Part shown: positions 20,141 to 32,843 of the stretch, piece after piece
How the letters are laid out: each line of letters opens with the position of its first letter
How positions within the stretch are numbered: the first letter of the stretch is position 1
NCBI GenBank assembly: GCA_963930645.1
Contig: OZ005648.1
Location: 268,347,830 to 268,411,829 of the forward strand
From: Salticus scenicus
Taxonomy: Eukaryota > Arthropoda > Arachnida > Araneae > Salticidae
Length of the DNA stretch: 64,000 bases
Direction: 5' to 3'
The notes under the pieces: generated by a model
Database searches by the model: none
Told to the model about the DNA's origin: nothing
What the model saw: the letters and a program-made list of their open reading frames with translations, nothing else
Program-made: the position numbers and the translations under genes

Positions 20141-21296
20141 TTTATTTCTGAATTAAAAAAAAAAAAAAAAAAAAAAAAGCTAAGTGCATTTTTAGCTAGA
20201 AATAAAATATTAAAAATGTGTGTGGAGAAGCAATTTTTCAAAAACAAGTACTAATTTAACGGATGTGAATTTTCTGAATGGAAAAAATAAATAAAAATAC
20301 ATTTGGTATTGAGTAATTGTGGAAATAAATTTTACCACAGAATAACATGGGCTTTGACTGTCGGCCAGATTAGGTATTGTACGCTCTCTGAGGAATATAG
20401 GAACATTTTTACTAAATTTTTAAATACGCATGCACAAGCTTTAACAAAATTTATTTTGCAAATTACGAGCCAAAAAAAATAACGAACTAACATCGTTAAA
20501 ATTCACAACAATATTGTCAGACAATTACAAAAGGTTTAGTTTTACCCATATTTTTAGTTTAAATCAACGTGAATGCTGAGTTTCTTTAAATTGCTTGAAG
20601 AGTTTTTGAATGCAATTTCAGTGAATTAAAAAAACAAGCTAACATCGCGAAAATTCACAAGAATATTGTCAATAGAATTAGTTAAATTTCAAACGCTTTC
20701 AAAGACAAGCAAAATAAGGGTTTTACCCACACTTTTTAGTTTGATTAAACTAGTATACATTATTGCCCTTCCTTTAGATAGTGTTTGAAGTATTTTGCTA
20801 GTAAAACATTACTAAATGTAAAAGCATATATATCTCTACGAGAGGAAAAATAATAATAATACATTTTCTGAATGTGATAGCAGCTAAACTCAGCTGAGAT
20901 GCCGAATAAAGTTTTATCAAATGACACGGCACTTTTCTGGTGTCTGAAAGCAATTAGCATTTTTATTGTTCAAAAGATAAATTTAGAAACAGACAATGAT
21001 ATTTTATAAAAAGTTTATTTTGGAAATACTTAGTAATGTAAGAAGAGTCAGAAGTTATTGATATCCTCAGACGTCAGAGCCGTTTATACATTTAAAAAAT
21101 AATCACCGAAAAAGTCTTATCTTACATTTCTGTAACTGACCTATACATGCTTAATTTTTATATATATATTTTGTGATATGATCAAGGTATCTGACAGCAC
21201 ACGTGACTGTTTCCTCCGTATTTCGTGTGAGAAGTTAATAACTCAGAGATGCACAAAATTCTACAAGTTGTTAGTTGCCAGACAGAAAAAAAAAAA
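20141..21296. repeat. Spacer with a two-unit tandem repeat at 20480-20745
   Basis: CTAACATCG--AAAATTCACAA, ATATTGTCA and GTTTTACCCA--TTTTTAGTTT occur twice about 160 bp apart. The rest is AT-rich, with no gene seen. Confidence 0.6.
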
Positions 21297-21497
21297 AAGT
21301 TTTGTTGAAACAACCAAATTTTTGTTAAGGCTATACCAAGAAAAAGTTTTCATTGATTTATGAAAATTTTTGTTTTAACAGAACAGTTTGTTGAAATAGC
21401 AAAAATTTTGCTTAAACAACAAAACAATTTGTTAATTCAACCGAATATTTTTGTTGATATAGCCTCAACAAAAATTTGGTTGTTTCACCAAAACACC
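21297..21497. mobile_element. Palindromic MITE
   Basis: GTTGAAACAACCAAATTTTT at the left is matched by AAAAATTTGGTTGTTTCACC at the right, with GGCTATA/TATAGCC further in. A poly-C run of about 18 follows the right end. Confidence 0.65.
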
Positions 21498-21973
21498 CCC
21501 CCCCCCCCCCCCCGTGCAGAAACTGAATATTGTTAAATTTTATCAGTAGTACTGTCCTATTTTTCCTTAGTTCCCCATCATACTATAGGAATGGAGAGTG
21601 TAGTTAATTGTGAAAATTTTCGAACTCTCTCTCTCTCTCTTTCTGTATATATATATCAGGATTGGGTTTTTGACATGACAAGGGTTTAAATCTGGTTTAA
21701 ACCGTCAGAAACCTCTACCATCAAAAACTTGTATTGTCAAAATTCAAAATCTATAAATGAGCTAGAATCTGGTTAGAAATAGGATATAGTAATATTTGCC
21801 ATATACCAGTGAATATCTAAATATTCTGCTGTTTATAAATTAACAAATCTTAAAACAATTTGTAGATAATTTATAAAAATTTAGGTAAATGTAATGGTTT
21901 ATAACCTAAAAAATATATACAAAGTATGCATAGATATATTTTGTATGTTTATGTTTATTCATATTAATATTTG

Positions 21974-23572
21974 AAGAGCTTGTTTCCAAATGGCGTTAAG
22001 TCACTTTTTTCAGTTCTTGATAAAACGCGATTTTGTTATGTAAGATTTATTATTGAATTTAAGGAAAAGATAATTTTTCCCAGTAATCTATGGATGATAA
22101 TAACATTAAATTACATGTTTAAAAAAATCCTGATTGTATAGTTATTTAGAAATAAAAAAAGAAAAAAATGACTTAACCCCTTTTGGAACAAAACTATGAC
22201 TTATGCCCTTTTGGCACAAACAAGTAACGAAATGAAATGACTTACTTCCATTTGAAAGTATCCAAGTATTTTTTTTTTTTTTATGTAAATACAGCATAAA
22301 TTTTAGCTATACAATTTTGGAAGGTAATTACTTACTACAAATCTTTATTTACAGATTCTATTTCTCCATCTTCATCATTATTTTCACTTATGTTAGCGTT
22401 AGCAGTATCGTTGCAAGATTATTCATAAAAATAAAAACATTCGTGCAATTTGTTAATTCCCAAAACGTTAATTAATTTTAAAACATCTGTTTTTTTTTTT
22501 GTTTTTTTTTTTTTTTGCTTGTTTCATATTGTTTATTGTTTTTATTTCAGAAGGGGCGCATGGGAGAATTTTGTTTCCCTCATTTCAGGATCTTTTGACG
22601 GCAAAACGAACCACAGTATGTTGTCTTGATTCCCACATCTCACTTCGTAATTTCCAGTGCTTTTGCCTCTGAAATCAAGAAACCTTGTTTGCTTTTCAGA
22701 CGACTATCCGCAAAATTTTTCCAATCTAAAATATTCGACTGTTTCTTATTCTCGAAAAGATTTCCAACCTTAGAAAATTTTTCAAAATATTCATTAGAGA
22801 GTAAAATTTTGTTCACTTTTTTTAAACTAGTCTCCACTCGGCCGATCGTTCTATATGCTGATAAGTATGAGTGACCAATGCACTGGTAAATAGTATGTAA
22901 AGATGAGGTCCTTTTGAGTACGAGCATCCACTGCTGAAAGCATTCCTGACATGGTATAATTTTTTAATCCCTGATTTTGCATCAGTCAAAACATATTGTA
23001 ATTTCATCTTTTCCTCTAAGCTTTTCCCTTAAAAGTGAATAAAATATTTTGCTCCGGTGTTTATGAATCAAAAGTTCGGTTAACAGGGTCTTTTCTTTTT
23101 TCTGAATTCATTTGTATTTTTTTCCTAATACTGAAGGAACAAATGTCTTTTTTCGGGGTTCCAAAACCAATATTAAAATCTTTTACAAATACATTATAAT
23201 AAAGGTTATAAGTACATTCCTCTTCATATTTTTCTATGGAAAAAAAAAACCTCTCTGAATGTGACAATCTACAACAACATCCTTTTCCTTACTTTTGACT
23301 TTTCACCGAAGTCCAGACAAACCACGTTATCTCAAGGCACGCTACAATTGGTTGAACTTGACTTAATCCCTTTTGACACAAAACTTACCTATGACTTAAT
23401 TCTTTTTGGAAAAAAACACGGATTTCACTTTCTGTTTTCATTATGACTAAACTTCGTTTGGGACTTCTTCTTATTGAAAATATATTGTTAGACGTGTGTT
23501 GCGACCTTTTGCATCGAAAAGTCAGTTTTTGAAATTTTTGACTTAACGCCTTTTGGAAACAAGCTCTTCATT
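21974..23572 (-). mobile_element. DNA transposon with 30-bp TIRs and subterminal repeats
   Basis: GAAGAGCTTGTTTCCAAA then TGGCGTTAAGTCA at the left is matched, inverted, by GAAGAGCTTGTTTCCAAA then AGGCGTTAAGTCA at the right. Motifs of the form GACTTAA-CCCTTTTGG recur beneath both ends (22170-22260 and 23355-23415, again at 23540). The interior carries a broken transposase-like gene on the minus strand. Confidence 0.8.
22640..23267 (-). pseudogene. Decayed transposase of an unclassified DDE-like family
   Basis: Two pieces in different frames are visible. The first (23267-23064) contains YNVFVKDFNIGFGTPKKDIC, the region before a Cys-rich motif in a family of arthropod repeat proteins I recognise. 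The second (22927-22640) contains GHSYLSAYRTIGRVETSLKK and ILDWKNFADSRL, matching that family's HS-x-PADRxFGRVEK and D-W-x-K-D-x-K segments. The central part, where the family has an acidic DGC-GQNKN motif, is missing or unreadable. The surrounding TIRs support a transposase. I do not assign a named superfamily. Confidence 0.55.
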
Positions 23573-23814
23573 TATGAAATTTTAAAATTCCAAAATTACT
23601 TATGAATTTTCTCATAAGCCATGAAAACACAGGAATACTGAATTTTTTTTTTTTTTTCCTTTAAGTAAAACATAATATAAGTGGGCAGTACATTAATATG
23701 AATTTGAAAATAATTATATTTATAATCTATAATTATTACACTTATCATTTATTAATAAATTTTTATCTATTTATTATTATTATTGATTGTATAAATATTT
23801 GTACCTGTTTATAG

Positions 23815-24062
23815 CTTGGACTAGTGGTGTTTGTTGTTTTGGGAGCGGCTGATTGACTACTCTAGTGTCTTAGACCTAAGGGAGAGTGCCCTCCATGGGG
23901 GTTTTTCTAAAGGGTCCTAGCCCGTATTTATACAAGTTTTCAGAGAAAACCACGAAAACCTCTGAATGGCTAGGACGACGAGCGCGCCCTGGGATCGAAC
24001 CTGGCACCTCACATCTACCAGCTTTGAGCGTAGAATCGCTTGGCCGCTGGTGGGACCTATAG
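23815..24062 (-). repeat. tRNA-derived SINE S2, copy 1
   Basis: On the minus strand the head carries a pol III B box, GGTTCGATCCC (about 23992-24003), with an A-box-like AGCGGCCAAGCG upstream. The body includes GGCTAGGACCC-like blocks shared with 34155-34380 and 58000-58405. Confidence 0.65.
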
Positions 24063-24247
24063 CTTAAACTAATAAATTTTTAAAAAATCTGTACGAGTAA
24101 ATATTAAATTTATTACGATTTATACATGTCCAGAAAGCATTCATATTTCTCTTGTCTCATGGTAATTATAAGAATTTCAGATGCAATTCAAGCTTGTTTA
24201 ACATTCAGAATTATTGCTTTTTCTTAAAAACTTGCAATATCAACAGT

Positions 24248-24250
<3 letters not shown>

Positions 24251-24282
<32 letters not shown>

Positions 24283-24918
24283 ACTATAAGATACTTAAAT
24301 ACAAAATATTAGGTTATGCATTTTTATTTTACTGGTTAAATACGTAATACTAACAGCACAATACTAGTAAAAAAATTAAAATATACAATATTGTACTGCA
24401 AATAAAATGATTTGTCAATCAAAATGATCTATCAATGATTTATCAATCATAAATTTTTAGAAGCCTGAAGTTTTGTTTTTATATTAGTCAAAATGTTATA
24501 ATGTTCCTCCAAAAACATTAATCTGTTTCCCTTTTAAAACATACTTATAAATAATATCTTATTAAAAAGTACTTACTATATATTTTTAAAGTATCACATA
24601 ACTAAGTTTAACATATACTATATTAAGTATAGTTATAAATGAATTTCGTAATAATATATAAAAGTATCACAGCATATTTTGAATGAACAGAGAAATAATT
24701 CATAATAAAATTTTAAAAGCCTGAAGTTTTGTTTTTTATATTAATCAAAATGTTGTACAATGTGTTTTTCAAAAAACATCAAATCTTTAAAAACTATATT
24801 TTATTAAACCGAGTTTTTATGACATTATAAATATAGGTTTTTGACATGGTTTAAACTGTCAAAAACTGTCACGTATCAAAAAACTGCCAACCCTGGTATA
24901 TATATATATATATATATA

Positions 24919-24957
<39 letters not shown>
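24251..24957. repeat. TA microsatellites and a two-copy tandem repeat
   Basis: TA tracts lie at about 24251-24280 and 24898-24957. Between them AGCCTGAAGTTTTGTTTTT and AAAATGTT recur at about 24460 and 24718. Confidence 0.75.
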
Positions 24958-24960
<3 letters not shown>

Positions 24961-25432
24961 GGGTCGATCCAGGTTTTAATTTTTGGGTCCCTTTTTTGTG
25001 AAAAACAAAATATTTTTATGAAATTTTTATTTATTTTTGTGAAATATAAAATATTTTTGTGAAAAAGTAAAATACTGTGCAAAATTTTTCGTTTTTACAA
25101 TCATTTTATGTAATGTTTAATATCAGGTTAATAGTTTCGTTGAGCCAAATTAAGACATTAATTAAAAATAATACTGAAAACATGAAAACATTTAATAAAA
25201 GGATCATTTTTATTAAAAAAAAATCTTGTGAAGGGACTCATTTTATGAATTTGAATTTTGTGAAGGGTCCCTTTTCATGGATTTGAATTTTGTGAAGGGT
25301 CCCTTTTTATGAATTTAAATTTTGTGAAGGGTCCCTTTTCATGAATTTGAATTTTGTGAAGGGTCCCTTTTTACTATGGGGAATTTTGTGAAGGGGCCGC
25401 AAAAGGGACCCAAATTTTGCCTGGATCGACCC

Positions 25433-25435
<3 letters not shown>
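24958..25435. mobile_element. G-type MITE, copy 2
   Basis: CAGGGGTCGATCCAGG to CCTGGATCGACCCCTG, 478 bp. It has the same TTTTTGTGAAA and TTTTGTGAAGGG repeats as 130-544; the GAAGGGTCCCTTTT unit is repeated about five times on the right. TA repeats flank both sides. Confidence 0.85.
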
Positions 25436-25477
<42 letters not shown>

Positions 25478-25662
25478 GTTTTGATGTGTGAGGAATCCGA
25501 AAATAACAAAATTGATATGATGTCCGTCTGTAGCGTATCTATTAGTTTGTTAGTCTGCGTACATGATATCTCAAAAACAAATGATCGCAGAGAGGTCAGA
25601 CCAGGTTTAAAATATCACTGGCAAAAACACTATTGATTTGCAACATTCTAATTTAACCCTTT

Positions 25663-27248
25663 ATCTACCGCATTACAAAACAGACAAAATACATATTTGA
25701 AACATATCTTTTTAGTTACTTAAGAGTATTTTTTAAAGACGTACGTAATAAAAATTTTGTGTATTACCTCGTCATAGTATTGAATGAGGATTTTGTGAGG
25801 TGGTACTTTAGTGTACCCCTTGTACGTCGAAGTCAAAAAAGATATTTGGACCTTGAAAAAGTGTAAAAAAGGGTTTACTTTTTATGTTCCTTTTTCTAAG
25901 GTTGATGGGAAATTCTTGAAGTAACACAGGAATTAGATATAACACACTTGAAGATCATGAAAAATGCCAAGCAAGAACAGCCAGAGTACCCTATAAAATT
26001 CTTTCTGGCATAAAACCGACTAAATATAGCGTCTACTAGCCTTTTAGTAAGATTAAAATGATGTAAATACGTTTTATCCTGATAAATATTGTTCATATTG
26101 CCCATAAATTCGATTTTATACGCTTTTTACTCTCTAAAAATGGAAAATGAAATTTCTCTCAAATTGAGCTATTTTTCACTCAGGCATGTTGAAAGGCAAC
26201 TTCTCACGTTGAGAGATATCCGTTCAAACCATTGAGCTGCTATGAGAAGCTCATATTTGAGCCAACTGAAATAGAGGTCAAGACTTACAATTTTTGTAAG
26301 TGGCCAGTGGCCACTGGACATGTTTAACTCAGTGGCCACTCGCGAGTCGACGTTATACCTGATATTCACACACATAATTAAAAAATATATATCTATATAC
26401 ATATAAAGGCATAAAACACATATGTTGTGGTCGGAAAATTATGAAATAGTGGCCTTTATTGTATTATTTTAATAATAATTAAAAAATATATATATATGCA
26501 CTTCCACAGATTTAAAAAAAAAAAAAAAAAATCTTTAAATATTGTTTGAAAATAAATATATTTTTTTTAAACTTTCATACTTCTCGAGTTTAAAATTTTC
26601 AATATCTGAAATGAAAGCAATGTGGGAGAAAGACAAAATTGGCTGAGAAATCAAATCATTGTAAAATGATTCGACTTTTGAGAGAAGATATGATATCGTT
26701 TGAATTTCCTTTGAGTGTTTATGATTTTATTCTTATTAGTATTTTAAGAGTGAGTTTTATAAACATATAAAGTAGTTATAGTAGCATATAATGCAACTTT
26801 TAAATGCTATTACTAACTATAGTATTAGAAAGAAGATTTTAAAGTTTTAGTAATGAGGAAAAATATATGGACTTTCGTAGTTAAGTATTAATTTCATTTT
26901 GATACAGAAAACAGCAGGCTATAATGATGACACACTAACAAAATAGTGTTATTTCTCATACACAATTCGTGTTTTGCAAGAATATTTACTTTGTGTTATT
27001 GAAAGAGAAATACAAAAATTTTATTTATTTGATAAATTTCACATAGTGTGACATCTCCATATGGAAAACAGATGTGATTAGCATTAGAAGAAAACAAAAT
27101 TATTTTCAGTATGGGGGAAAAGGGAGGGGGGCGGCAAAAAACCTTTTTTGGTATATTATCCGAGATTTAATTATATTAACAGACATGCGATTGCTAAAAT
27201 TAGAAATTAGCTGAAAATTGTTTGCTAACATGATTGTTTAGTTAATGA
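25663..27248. other. No gene seen; AT-rich spacer
   Basis: 26130-26300 shares ATTTCTCTCAAA and TAGAGGTCAAGACT with the minus strand of 28625-28690, so a repeat is present there in opposite orientation. Otherwise nothing recognised. Confidence 0.5.
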
Positions 27249-27473
27249 TAACCCGTTAGTAGTCGCTATAAACAGCGCCACCTATTACAGATTGAGCACT
27301 TTTTATTTAACTGTCACCAATGATTTCAAGAAGTGATGTGATCGACGTTTCTTCGATTTTATTCGAGTATTATGTATATCAAATGCCACTTCTAAAAATT
27401 TTTGGTGGCTATTGAATAAAAATATCTGTCAACACTGAAAGATGGGCGGCAAATCGACCATACTAACGGGTTA
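27249..27473. mobile_element. Small TIR element
   Basis: TAACCCGTTAGTAGTCG at the left and, inverted, TAACCCGTTAGTATGGTCG at the right. 225 bp, non-coding. Confidence 0.6.
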
Positions 27474-27668
27474 ATTGAATGAACATTGATAATGTCACTT
27501 TTAATAAGTTAACTACCTAAACAGTTATATATGTATATTTATAGCTTTCTATCTACATTAAAAATTTCAGGATTTTTTTCATCAGCACAAAACAATTCTT
27601 TAATATTATTGCAATAAGTTTTATATCCACATAAAACCTTATTAAAATTCCATGTCAACAAGGGAAAA

Positions 27669-27706
<38 letters not shown>

Positions 27707-27984
27707 GATTTTTATTTATGTACATTAATCATACATATCTAAAAAAGCTACAGTAGTTAATTATCAGTTTCTAATATGCATAAAACCAACTGAGTATTAA
27801 TTTTCTTAAATTGATTTAGAAAAAAATTTCCTACCTGGAAAATTTAGTCTACATTTTTTCCCTTGTTTAAACTTTTGGAATAGATATTAAATATAAATAC
27901 TTAATTTAATTGAGAAAAAATAAGTAGATTTATCAAGTTCAGTAATGAAGTTTAAAAATAACTACATATGAAAGAAATATTGAG

Positions 27985-28038
27985 CAATGCTATCTCTTTA
28001 TTGTTTCTAGAATTAATCACTAATCACTATCTGGAGAT

Positions 28039-28071
<33 letters not shown>

Positions 28072-28415
28072 TTAATTACATGGGTAGGAAATATTAAACT
28101 CTTTCAGTTCTACTTCTAGAATCTTACAAACCAAGTTTAAAATGAATATTGACATTTATGTTGTGGATGGAGAAAGACTTGGAAACAAAAGAATTCTGCA
28201 GAACATCTGATTGCCGATCACTAGTTGGAGATAAGAAAATGGGGAGAGGGGAAAAAATAATTACATGAGGTAGAAATATTTAACAATTCTATTTCTTTAT
28301 AGGTTCTAGAATCTCATTAAGCAAGTTTAAAAAATGAATATTGACATTCATGTTGTGGATGGAGAAAGATTATGAATTGGGTGGCTTCCGTAGCAAATTT
28401 AATCGCCGATCGTTA
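27985..28415. repeat. Tandem repeat of about 190-bp units with a G-run
   Basis: AATTACATG-GGTAG-AAATATT, TTCTAGAATCT, AAGTTTAAAA-TGAATATTG and TTGTGGATGGAGAAAGA occur at about 28070-28225 and 28257-28415; a partial unit precedes. A (GT)n tract and a run of about 17 G lie at 28037-28069. Confidence 0.75.
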
Positions 28416-28589
28416 ATAGGCTTTCTTTTTTTTTTAACGGACGATATCCGCGATAATTTTAAAAGCAGAAGAAGTTAATTCGCAAAATTCCGCGAATTGG
28501 GGGGGGGGGGGGGGAATCACAGATTTCCGCGAAATCGCGAAAAAAAAACGCATGTCTGATTGGCGACTACAGTGATTTTTTTGGATCAC

Positions 28590-28810
28590 CACTTTTTCAA
28601 ATTAGGTCGCCACGTGGCGAGTGGCGACCGCGAGTCTTGACCTCTAAACTGAAACAAGTTATTTTTGAGAGAAATCGGGCCAGATATGAGTGAACCTGTT
28701 TGATGCTGGAAAAAATATCAGCTTCCCTGCGCCGGAATCGAACGAGGGTCCCCTACCGTGCCAGACGAACGTGCTACCTTTACGCTACGATTTCACGCAA
28801 AAAATGGTTG
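28590..28810 (-). repeat. tRNA-like SINE
   Basis: On the minus strand GTAGCGTAAAGGTAGC (A-box-like) is followed by CTCGTTCGATTCC (B-box-like) at about 28730-28745, then a body ending TTTAGAGGTCAAGACT. I could not fold a convincing cloverleaf, so a SINE is likelier than a functional tRNA. Confidence 0.45.
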
Positions 28811-29773
28811 TATTGTATAGCCGTTCTCAATCATTCTCAAATGGAGGAAATATTATTTATCAATCTTTAGTTGTGTTATACATAACATAACGCTATGGGG
28901 AAATCCAATAAACTTCCTTAAAGTAATTCTATTGATTTAAAATTGAGGAAAAATTCTGGAAAACAGAACCTGCATGACAAGCAGACATTTTAGAAGCTTG
29001 CATTTTAATTCTACATAATTTAGTTCGTTCAGAAAAATAAATTCTTCTATACAACGTTACAGAATTTCTTGAATAACTATGAGTTGAAAAAACAGAATGT
29101 ACTAGTTTGTTCATGCATATTATTCCCTATGTTGAGTTTAATTATAATTAAAACATTATAACATTTTTTGAACGTTTTACATGCATTTTAATAAATTAGT
29201 TTCAATGAATATAATAAAAATATTAAATGACTTTAGACATAAATAAATTTCCACTTTATATGTACATTGTTATTTTTCTTTATATTTCACATATTTCTTT
29301 CAGAAACAGTTTTTAAAAAGACATTCACTCTTCAGTTTTAATTTTTTTATGACTAACACTCGTGATTAAAAACCTCTGCTATTTTTTTTTATTTTTATTT
29401 TTTTGGTCAGTTGTATATAAAACATTTGTCATATTTATTAAAAAAAAAATAAATAAATAAATAAAAATAACTTTGATATTTTACTTTTCTAATCATGAAA
29501 ATTCCTCGACATATTTTTTAAACGATATATAAATCAATTAATTACATATATCCTTAAAGATATTTTTCGTGTGTCACTTAAAATATGATCGATAGATGGC
29601 GCCATCATTACGAAATTTTGTTGAACCCATGGTAATAGAATACCTATAGCTTCATGGTTGAACCAAATGAAAAATGATCGAAATTCGTTCAGAATGGAGC
29701 CGACAGTTTCACGATCATTTGGACTGAAAAGAATTTTAATCAGAAGAGACTGAATTTACTCAAATTTGATTTT
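28811..29773. other. No gene seen
   Basis: AT-rich spacer; nothing recognised. Confidence 0.5.
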
Positions 29774-31075
29774 AGTTCCCCATCATACTATAGATATGGG
29801 GAACTTAGGTAATCGTGAAAATTTTCGACCTCGGTTTTTTTACTTTTTTACACGTTTTCAGGTGTGAGGAATCCGAAAATGACAAAATTTGTATGGCGTC
29901 TGTCTGTAGGGTGTCTGTTAGTGTGTTAGTCCGTTAGTTTGTTAGTCTGTGTACACGATATCTCAAGAACAAATTGTCGCAGAGAGGTCAGATCAGTTTT
30001 AAAATACTACTTTCGACACTGGCAAGAACCCTATTCATTTGCAACATTCGAATTTAAAAACTTCGTAAGTTATTAGAAATTTACGATTTTCTTAACATGG
30101 GAGAATAGGACAAAAATTCACTTAAACGTGCATTAAATGGAAACTTTTTATTGTAAAAATGTCAGACCAGTTTTAAAATATCAGTTTTGATCCCCATCAG
30201 TAACTATAAATATGCTACTTTGAAAATTTCGCAAGTTATTGGAAATTTACGAATTTCTTAACATGGCAGTAGGGCAAAATTTCACATAAACGTCAATTTT
30301 GATCGATATTTTCATCGCAAGGATGTCAGACTACTTTTGAAATATTATTTAGGACACTGGCATGAATATTAATGACTATGAATTTTCCAATATAAAAATT
30401 TCGTAAGTTATTGGAAATTTACGAATTTCTTAACATGGCAGAATAGAGCAAAATTTCACATAAACGTCAATCTTGAGGGATATTTTCATCGTAAAGATGT
30501 CAAACCACTTTCGAAATATTATTTAGGATACTGGCATGAATATCACAGACTATGATTTTTTCAATTTAAAAAAAAATTCGTAAGTTATTTGGAATTTGCG
30601 ATTTACTTAACATGTCAGAATAAGGCAAAATTGAGCATAAACTTCGATTTTGAGGATCATAAATACAGTAGACAACTTCAAAATTACATTTATGATATTT
30701 GTTTGAACATGATTGAATACAAATATTCTAATAATAAAATTTCGTAAATTATTCGTAATTTACGATTTTATCAACATAGCGAAATTGTAAATTTTTCATA
30801 TGAATATGAATTTTGAGGATTATTGCATTGGAAATAGTAGCATGAAAACTAAACAACGGAATCGACCCTGATAAAATAAATTAATAGATTAGAATACGAT
30901 AAATATATCGAAGTGAACGGTGGATAGCCTATTAGGCGGGGATTTCATTCTGTCACTGCATCAAGCTTTGGTCAGATTCATTTCTTTTAACATGATTATA
31001 ATATGTCTCGCACTAGAAATTTATGAGAACATAAATATGATGGGGAACTGAGCAGAGTCCACCTATGCCAACTAG
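29774..31075 (+). repeat. Modular repeat family B, full copy
   Basis: Head hairpin AGTTCCCCATC to ATGGGGAACT, then CGTGAAAATTTTCGACCTCG, ACACGTTTTCAGGTGTGAGG, GTCTGTCTGTAGG and GATATCTCAAGAACAAATTG. About five satellite units of 150-180 bp follow, each with CGTAAGTTATT, TTAACATGG and CATAAACGT. The tail is ATTAGGCGGGGATTTCATTC to CCAACTAG. TTTT flanks both sides, a weak target duplicate. Non-coding. Confidence 0.85.
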
Positions 31076-31205
31076 TTTTCCTAGAAATTCCTCTCAAATT
31101 ATGGCTAAAAATATTTCGCCCGTTTTTGAGTAAGCAAATGCTGTCACACATTTTAAGAGAGTAAACTAATGGTATTTTAAAGTGCATTCGCGGTAGATAA
31201 AAGGT

Positions 31206-31815
31206 AAAAAAATCGTAAATTATTTTAAATTTACGATTTCCCTAACATGGGAGAATAGGGCAAGTTTTCGCTTAAACGTCATTAAATGAAATATTTTTAC
31301 TGTAAAGATGTCACACCAGCTTTAAAATATCAGTTATGATGTTGGCATGAACATAATTAACTATGAAAATTCAACTTTAAGATATTTTCATCATAAAGTT
31401 GTCAGACCACATTTAAAATGTCACTTATGATATTACTTGAGCCTCATTGACTGTAAATATTCTAATTCGAAAATTTTGTCGACAGTTATTCTAAATTTAA
31501 GATTTTACCAATATAACAGAATAGATATTTCATATAAACTAGCATTTTGGGGATCTTTGCACTGAATTGAAAATAGCATGAAATTACATGAAAACCAAAC
31601 AACGGAACTGACCATAATAAAACAAATTAATAAATTTGATTAAAATACATGTATCGAACTGAACGAAGGTTAGCCTATTTGGTGGGGCATTTTAGATAGT
31701 CATTGTGTCGAGCGATCAATCAAATTCCTTTCTCTTAACAAGAATGTACTAGAAATTTATGAGAAGATATATATGATGGGAAACTGAGCAGAGTTCACCT
31801 ATGCCAACTAGTTTC
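31206..31815 (+). repeat. Family B copy lacking its head
   Basis: Three satellite units, then the tail GCCTATTTGGTGGGGCATTT to ATGCCAACTAG. The head is missing. Confidence 0.75.
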
Positions 31816-32516
31816 TATAAATTTTCATATTTTAATGGAAAAATTCTAATAAAATATTATGAGATAAACACATGCCATATAACTTAAACACAGCTGTAAT
31901 TTTTTTTTATTTATTTATTTATTTTTTTTTTTTTTTTTGGGGGGGGGGGGGGTCGATAACAATTTGTCCTACGTAACTTTTTAAAGATACTTTTTTTAAT
32001 TTAACCCATCAATGGCCGCATTTAATTTTTTATTTTGATAAATACATTATAAATTAATATGGACTGCTGAGAGTAAAAAATACTCATTCGAAACATCTCG
32101 CGTTAGCGTTAAAATTACAGCCTGTTCCCATTTGCGGAGTCCGAACATTCCAATCAAAATTTTCAAGATAACAGATAAATTTTCTATTTTACGTTAGCAT
32201 AGACATCTAAAATAAAGCATTATTAATAGATATTTATTAGATATATCGACACAGATTTCAAACTTTGATTTTAATTGACGCATACGGAAAAAAAAAAAGG
32301 AAATTCGTGTACGAGAACTTAAAAATCCTTAAATGGCGATCCAATTTCCGAAATTTTAATTAACAGGAGATATATGGAAAAGGCAACATTAATTCCCCAG
32401 ATCCTAATGGGAAAACGGCCTAAAGAAGAACAAACGCTATTTTGAAGTGGATGAAAGACTTACACTTCATTTGAGTTTCGCAGGATGACAGGAACATAAA
32501 TAAAATTAGACACCGG
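31816..32516. other. No gene seen
   Basis: AT-rich, with poly-T and poly-G runs at about 31906-31952. No recognised feature. Confidence 0.5.
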
Positions 32517-32600
32517 AATGGCCTGCTTTGTTTGCAGCACTCGTGAATACTTTGTTCGCCTGACGAAGGGTCGTGTTTTATGTCGCCTCAAAACAATTGT
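32517..32600 (+). repeat. Fragment of the 19457-19671 palindromic family
   Basis: GCAGCACTCGTG-ATAC, TTCGCCTGACGAAGGG, TCGTGTTTTATGTCGCC and AAAACAATTGTTGC match that element's right arm. Confidence 0.6.
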
Positions 32601-32843
32601 TGCAAGGTCCCCCCCCCCTCCCCCTCCCATTTGTGGTGCTTTATTAAAGATTTTATTTTATTACTTTTCAATGCCATTCCTTCGGCGCATTTCATTATTT
32701 TCTAGTTTGATCATAAGTTTTCAACGCTGATAAAGCGATCTGCGGAGAAATTATTAATTGCGACGCAAATGAGATATAAAACATACATGTATAAATTGTA
32801 TCTGTCTAAAAATTATATTTTTCTCATTGGTGTATTTTTACTT

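Larger units (their letters stand above)
21657..24895. mobile_element. hAT-like element of 3.2 kb with nested DNA
   Basis: The left end CAGGATTGGGTTTTTGACA and the right end, inverted, CAGGGTTGGCAGTTTTTTGA are related, and both are followed by AAACC/GGTTT and TTTTGACA repeats. Both ends lie in TA microsatellite. It carries the element at 21974-23572 and a SINE at 23815-24062. Confidence 0.6.
21567..25662 (+). repeat. Family B copy split by a microsatellite and two insertions
   Basis: The head hairpin region (AGTTCCCCATCATACTATAG, then GTGAAAATTTTCGAAC) is at 21567-21632. The sequence that should follow it, ACACGTTTTGATGTGTGAGG and ATATCTCAAAAACAAAT, resumes at about 25475. Between them lie TC/TA repeats, a hAT-like element (21657-24895) and a G-type MITE (24958-25435). 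The copy ends near 25662. Confidence 0.65.

Noticed and set aside
28690..28890. Functional tRNA gene
   Set aside because: A- and B-box-like words are present but the T and anticodon stems do not pair well; a SINE head fits better.
25663..31200. Element bounded by ACCCTTTATCTACCGC-like ends at 25663 and 31185
   Set aside because: The short inverted match spans unrelated repeats and has no target duplicate; probably chance or two separate fragments.
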